Assembly: GCF_913773635.1 (NCBI RefSeq)
Contig: NZ_CAJYGQ010000010.1
Span: 186,001 to 250,000, forward strand
Length of the DNA stretch: 64,000 bases
Source: an uncultured Mucilaginibacter sp.
GTDB taxonomy: Bacteria > Bacteroidota > Bacteroidia > Sphingobacteriales > Sphingobacteriaceae
Direction of reading: 5' to 3'
Shown: positions 62,219-64,000 of the stretch, in pieces
Numbering within the stretch: the stretch's first letter is position 1
How the letters are laid out: the number at the start of each line of letters is the position of its first letter
Position numbers and translations under genes: made by a program
The notes under the pieces: generated by a model
Told to the model about the DNA's origin: nothing
Database searches by the model: none
Seen by the model: the letters and a program-made list of their open reading frames with translations, nothing else

Positions 62219-62734
62219 ATGAAAAGTAAACAACCAGAGGTTTGGCTGCGTGGACCGCTTGATGATGTTCCGGCGTTATTGCAGCCCGTGGCGCATGCTT
62301 TACTGCAGGCAAGGGAAGAAATTACAGATTTAATGAATGGCTTTCCCGAGCAAGCATTATGGACGAAACCCGCTAGCCTTGCATCGCCTGCATTCCATCT
62401 GCAGCATTTAACCGGTGTGCTTGACAGGCTATTTACTTACATTCGGCAAGAACAACTTAGCCAGCGGCAACTTGATTATCTTGCAGCTGAGGGTAACCCT
62501 AATGCAAACAGTACCAATGTAGCTGGCTTGGTTCAATCGTTTTCGAACCAAATAGATTTAGCTTTAGTGCAAATAAAAACCCAAGACCCCCAAACTCTTA
62601 TTGAATTTAGAGGTGTTGGGCGTGCGCAATTGCCATCAACCGTAATTGGTTTGTACACTCATGCTGCTGAGCACACTATGCGGCATCTTGGGCAATTGCT
62701 GGTTACTGTTGGCGTATTAAGGCACCAGGCCTAA
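62219..62734 (+). CDS. DinB superfamily protein
   Basis: A 171-residue four-helix protein of the DinB/YfiT type: LLQPVAHALLQAREEITDLM near 22, SPAFHLQHLTGVLDRLFTYI near 60 with a metal-ligand His candidate, and HAAEHTMRHLGQLLVT near 143 with two more. Members are metal-dependent transferases, often thiol-related, but the reaction here is unknown. A TAATTTTA box lies 4 nt before the ATG (one mismatch from the -7 consensus). The end overlaps the convergent HAD gene by 4 bp. Confidence 0.85.
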   Translation: MKSKQPEVWLRGPLDDVPALLQPVAHALLQAREEITDLMNGFPEQALWTKPASLASPAFHLQHLTGVLDRLFTYIRQEQLSQRQLDYLAAEGNPNANSTNVAGLVQSFSNQIDLALVQIKTQDPQTLIEFRGVGRAQLPSTVIGLYTHAAEHTMRHLGQLLVTVGVLRHQA

Positions 62735-63366
62735 GCGTACTGCTCAATAACCTTGGGTAACTCTTTAAAATTACTGATACGATGATCGGCTTTTTGCTGA
62801 GCATATGCACTGTTACGGTCATAAAACACCGTTGGTATACCTAAATCAAGTGCAGCTTTTATTTCCGATTCAGGGTCATCGCCAATAACCAAAATTTCCT
62901 GAGGTTTAAAGGTATATTTAAGCATTATATCCTGAAAAACTTCCTTTTTCGTGTCTTTAGTCAGCTCAGGATCGTTGATGTGGATCTCCATGAAATCGTT
63001 GCTGATGTTAAGTTGCTTAACTTTGCTTTGCTGCATATTAGTAAAACCCATGGTAACCAAAAACTTTGGAAGGTCGATTAACTTTAACTCCTTGTAATCG
63101 GCAAAAGTTTGCATTGGCTTATCATAAGTCAACTCACGCAGCATTTCGGTGCCTGCTTGTTTTAGCTCAGTGCTCAATTCAAAGTCATCTGCTACCTTTT
63201 GCCACGCCCTCCGCATAATCTCAGCCTTAATCTGTTTTATTTTTACAGCATCAATTTGGGGTTTGCTGTTTTCTAAAAGCTGCAGCAAAGGTTCAAAAAG
63301 TTCAGTGCCTATTGAGCTTACCGGGTAAAGGGTGTTATCTAAATCAAGTATCAACGCTTTAATCAT
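62731..63366 (-). CDS. HAD-superfamily hydrolase
   Basis: A 211-residue HAD-IA-type phosphatase: nucleophile motif LILDLDNTLYPVSS at the N-terminus, a helical cap, VTMGFTNMQQSKVKQL near 108 as motif II, and LVIGDDPESEIKAALDLGIP near 165 as motif IV. LDNTLYP resembles pyrimidine 5'-nucleotidase and phosphoglycolate phosphatase subfamilies, but the substrate cannot be decided. It starts 19 bp after the stop of the MFS transporter gene and may be co-transcribed with it. Confidence 0.88.
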   Translation of the reverse strand: MIKALILDLDNTLYPVSSIGTELFEPLLQLLENSKPQIDAVKIKQIKAEIMRRAWQKVADDFELSTELKQAGTEMLRELTYDKPMQTFADYKELKLIDLPKFLVTMGFTNMQQSKVKQLNISNDFMEIHINDPELTKDTKKEVFQDIMLKYTFKPQEILVIGDDPESEIKAALDLGIPTVFYDRNSAYAQQKADHRISNFKELPKVIEQYA

Positions 63367-63385
63367 ACTTACTTAACCATTTAAC

Positions 63386-64000
63386 TTACGTTGGGTTTAC
63401 ATCAGCCGCTTTTATTACGTTACCGCATTTCGGTTTAAAGCGATAATAATATAATGCGGCTAAACCCGTAGCCGATACAATACTTATAAGCCCAAGTGCC
63501 CACCACAAAAAACTATAGCCGTTAAAATCAACTAAAAAGCTACCCATTGCAGGTGCTACAATTTGTGCGGTTGACCACGCCATGCTATACAGCCCGGCGT
63601 ATTGCCCGGTATTACCATCTCCGGCCCTTGATATCCAAAAGGCGTTCATAAACGGCATACTTAAAATTTCGCCCATGGTTAAAAAAACTATAATTATTAC
63701 TCCTGCAAACGCAACCCCTGGTAAAATATCAGTTAGGACAAACCCTGCGCCCGTAAGTAACACACCGAAGGGTATGTACACCAATGGATGACGCCTTCCA
63801 TCAAGTTTATGCACTAAAACCATTTCAATAAGAATGATTAGCAAACCGTTCATTGACATTAGCATGCCTATGAACATTTCATTATAGTGCCATTGCGTTT
63901 TAAAAAAAACCGGCTGTATAGTAAAAAGCTGAAAAAAGCAAGTTGCAAACAATGTAGTAAAAAGCAGGAACAGCAGGTAAGGCACATCTTTATAGGCTGA
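63386..64000 (-). CDS. MFS transporter, C-terminal part (5' end beyond window)
   Basis: The minus-strand frame is open to base 64000, so the N-terminus lies outside the window. The visible 204 codons hold about six membrane helices (LFLLFTTLFATCFFQLFTIQ, MLMSMNGLLIILIEMVLVHK, IIIVFLTMGEILSMPFMN and others), matching the second half of a major facilitator. The stretch SRAGDGNTGQYAGLYSMAWS is typical of MdtH/YttB-like efflux members. A GTG at 63985 is in frame but is not a likely start, because the domain would lack its first half. Confidence 0.88.
   Translation of the reverse strand, partial: SAYKDVPYLLFLLFTTLFATCFFQLFTIQPVFFKTQWHYNEMFIGMLMSMNGLLIILIEMVLVHKLDGRRHPLVYIPFGVLLTGAGFVLTDILPGVAFAGVIIIVFLTMGEILSMPFMNAFWISRAGDGNTGQYAGLYSMAWSTAQIVAPAMGSFLVDFNGYSFLWWALGLISIVSATGLAALYYYRFKPKCGNVIKAADVNPT

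Overview
The window looks like a chromosomal segment of a Bacteroidota bacterium of the Sphingobacteriaceae, closest in style to Mucilaginibacter or Pedobacter. The reasons are moderate to low GC, a SusC/SusD polysaccharide-uptake locus, GldC, a CcmD-family protein, lipoproteins with acidic residues after the lipobox cysteine, weak or absent Shine-Dalgarno sequences, and repeated promoter elements of the Bacteroidota type (-7 box TAnnTTTG, sometimes with TTTG or TTG about 20 nt upstream). I found no rRNA, tRNA, CRISPR array, insertion sequence or prophage. Both ends cut genes: a hybrid histidine kinase at the left and an MFS transporter at the right.

Left third (1-17.4 kb), all on the minus strand. 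A very large two-kinase hybrid sensor is followed by a secreted protein of unknown function, then anmK and a SusR-like (DUF6377) regulator. Next comes a starch/maltooligosaccharide locus transcribed as GH13 amylase, SusC, SusD, SusE and GH31 alpha-glucosidase. A strong hairpin terminator separates that operon from the regulator gene. The regulator's promoter lies directly against its start codon.

Middle (17.7-38.7 kb). Housekeeping genes (xth, hscA, cutC, an asparaginase-like Ntn hydrolase, dihydroorotase, an RhlE-type helicase, gldC, DUF486) surround several less ordinary items. One is a probable outer-membrane protein that joins an HExxH peptidase domain, a beta-propeller and a C-terminal barrel. 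Another is a DUF4142 surface lipoprotein gene broken by a single-base frameshift. The third is a signalling cassette of CHASE3 hybrid kinase, CheR, CheB and REC-kinase-REC, with no chemoreceptor or CheA nearby.

Right part (38.7-64 kb). Cytochrome c maturation genes (ccmB, ccmC, ccmD, ccmE, ccmF) are interspersed with glutamate dehydrogenase and two poorly known secreted proteins; CcmE carries a CxxxY motif in place of the usual HxxxY. ISC-type ferredoxin and IscX follow, then maf, topA, mnmA, an aldehyde dehydrogenase, three enzymes of KDO synthesis (kdsC, kdsD, kdsA), an M64-type lipoprotein peptidase, a GH28 polygalacturonase, an L,D-transpeptidase, a DinB-like protein, a HAD hydrolase and the MFS fragment.

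The best candidates for new biology are the peptidase-propeller-barrel protein, the kinase/CheR/CheB cassette, the recurring promoter-against-ATG layout that predicts leaderless or nearly leaderless mRNAs, the CxxxY CcmE, and a 30-residue membrane ORF behind a well-formed promoter.
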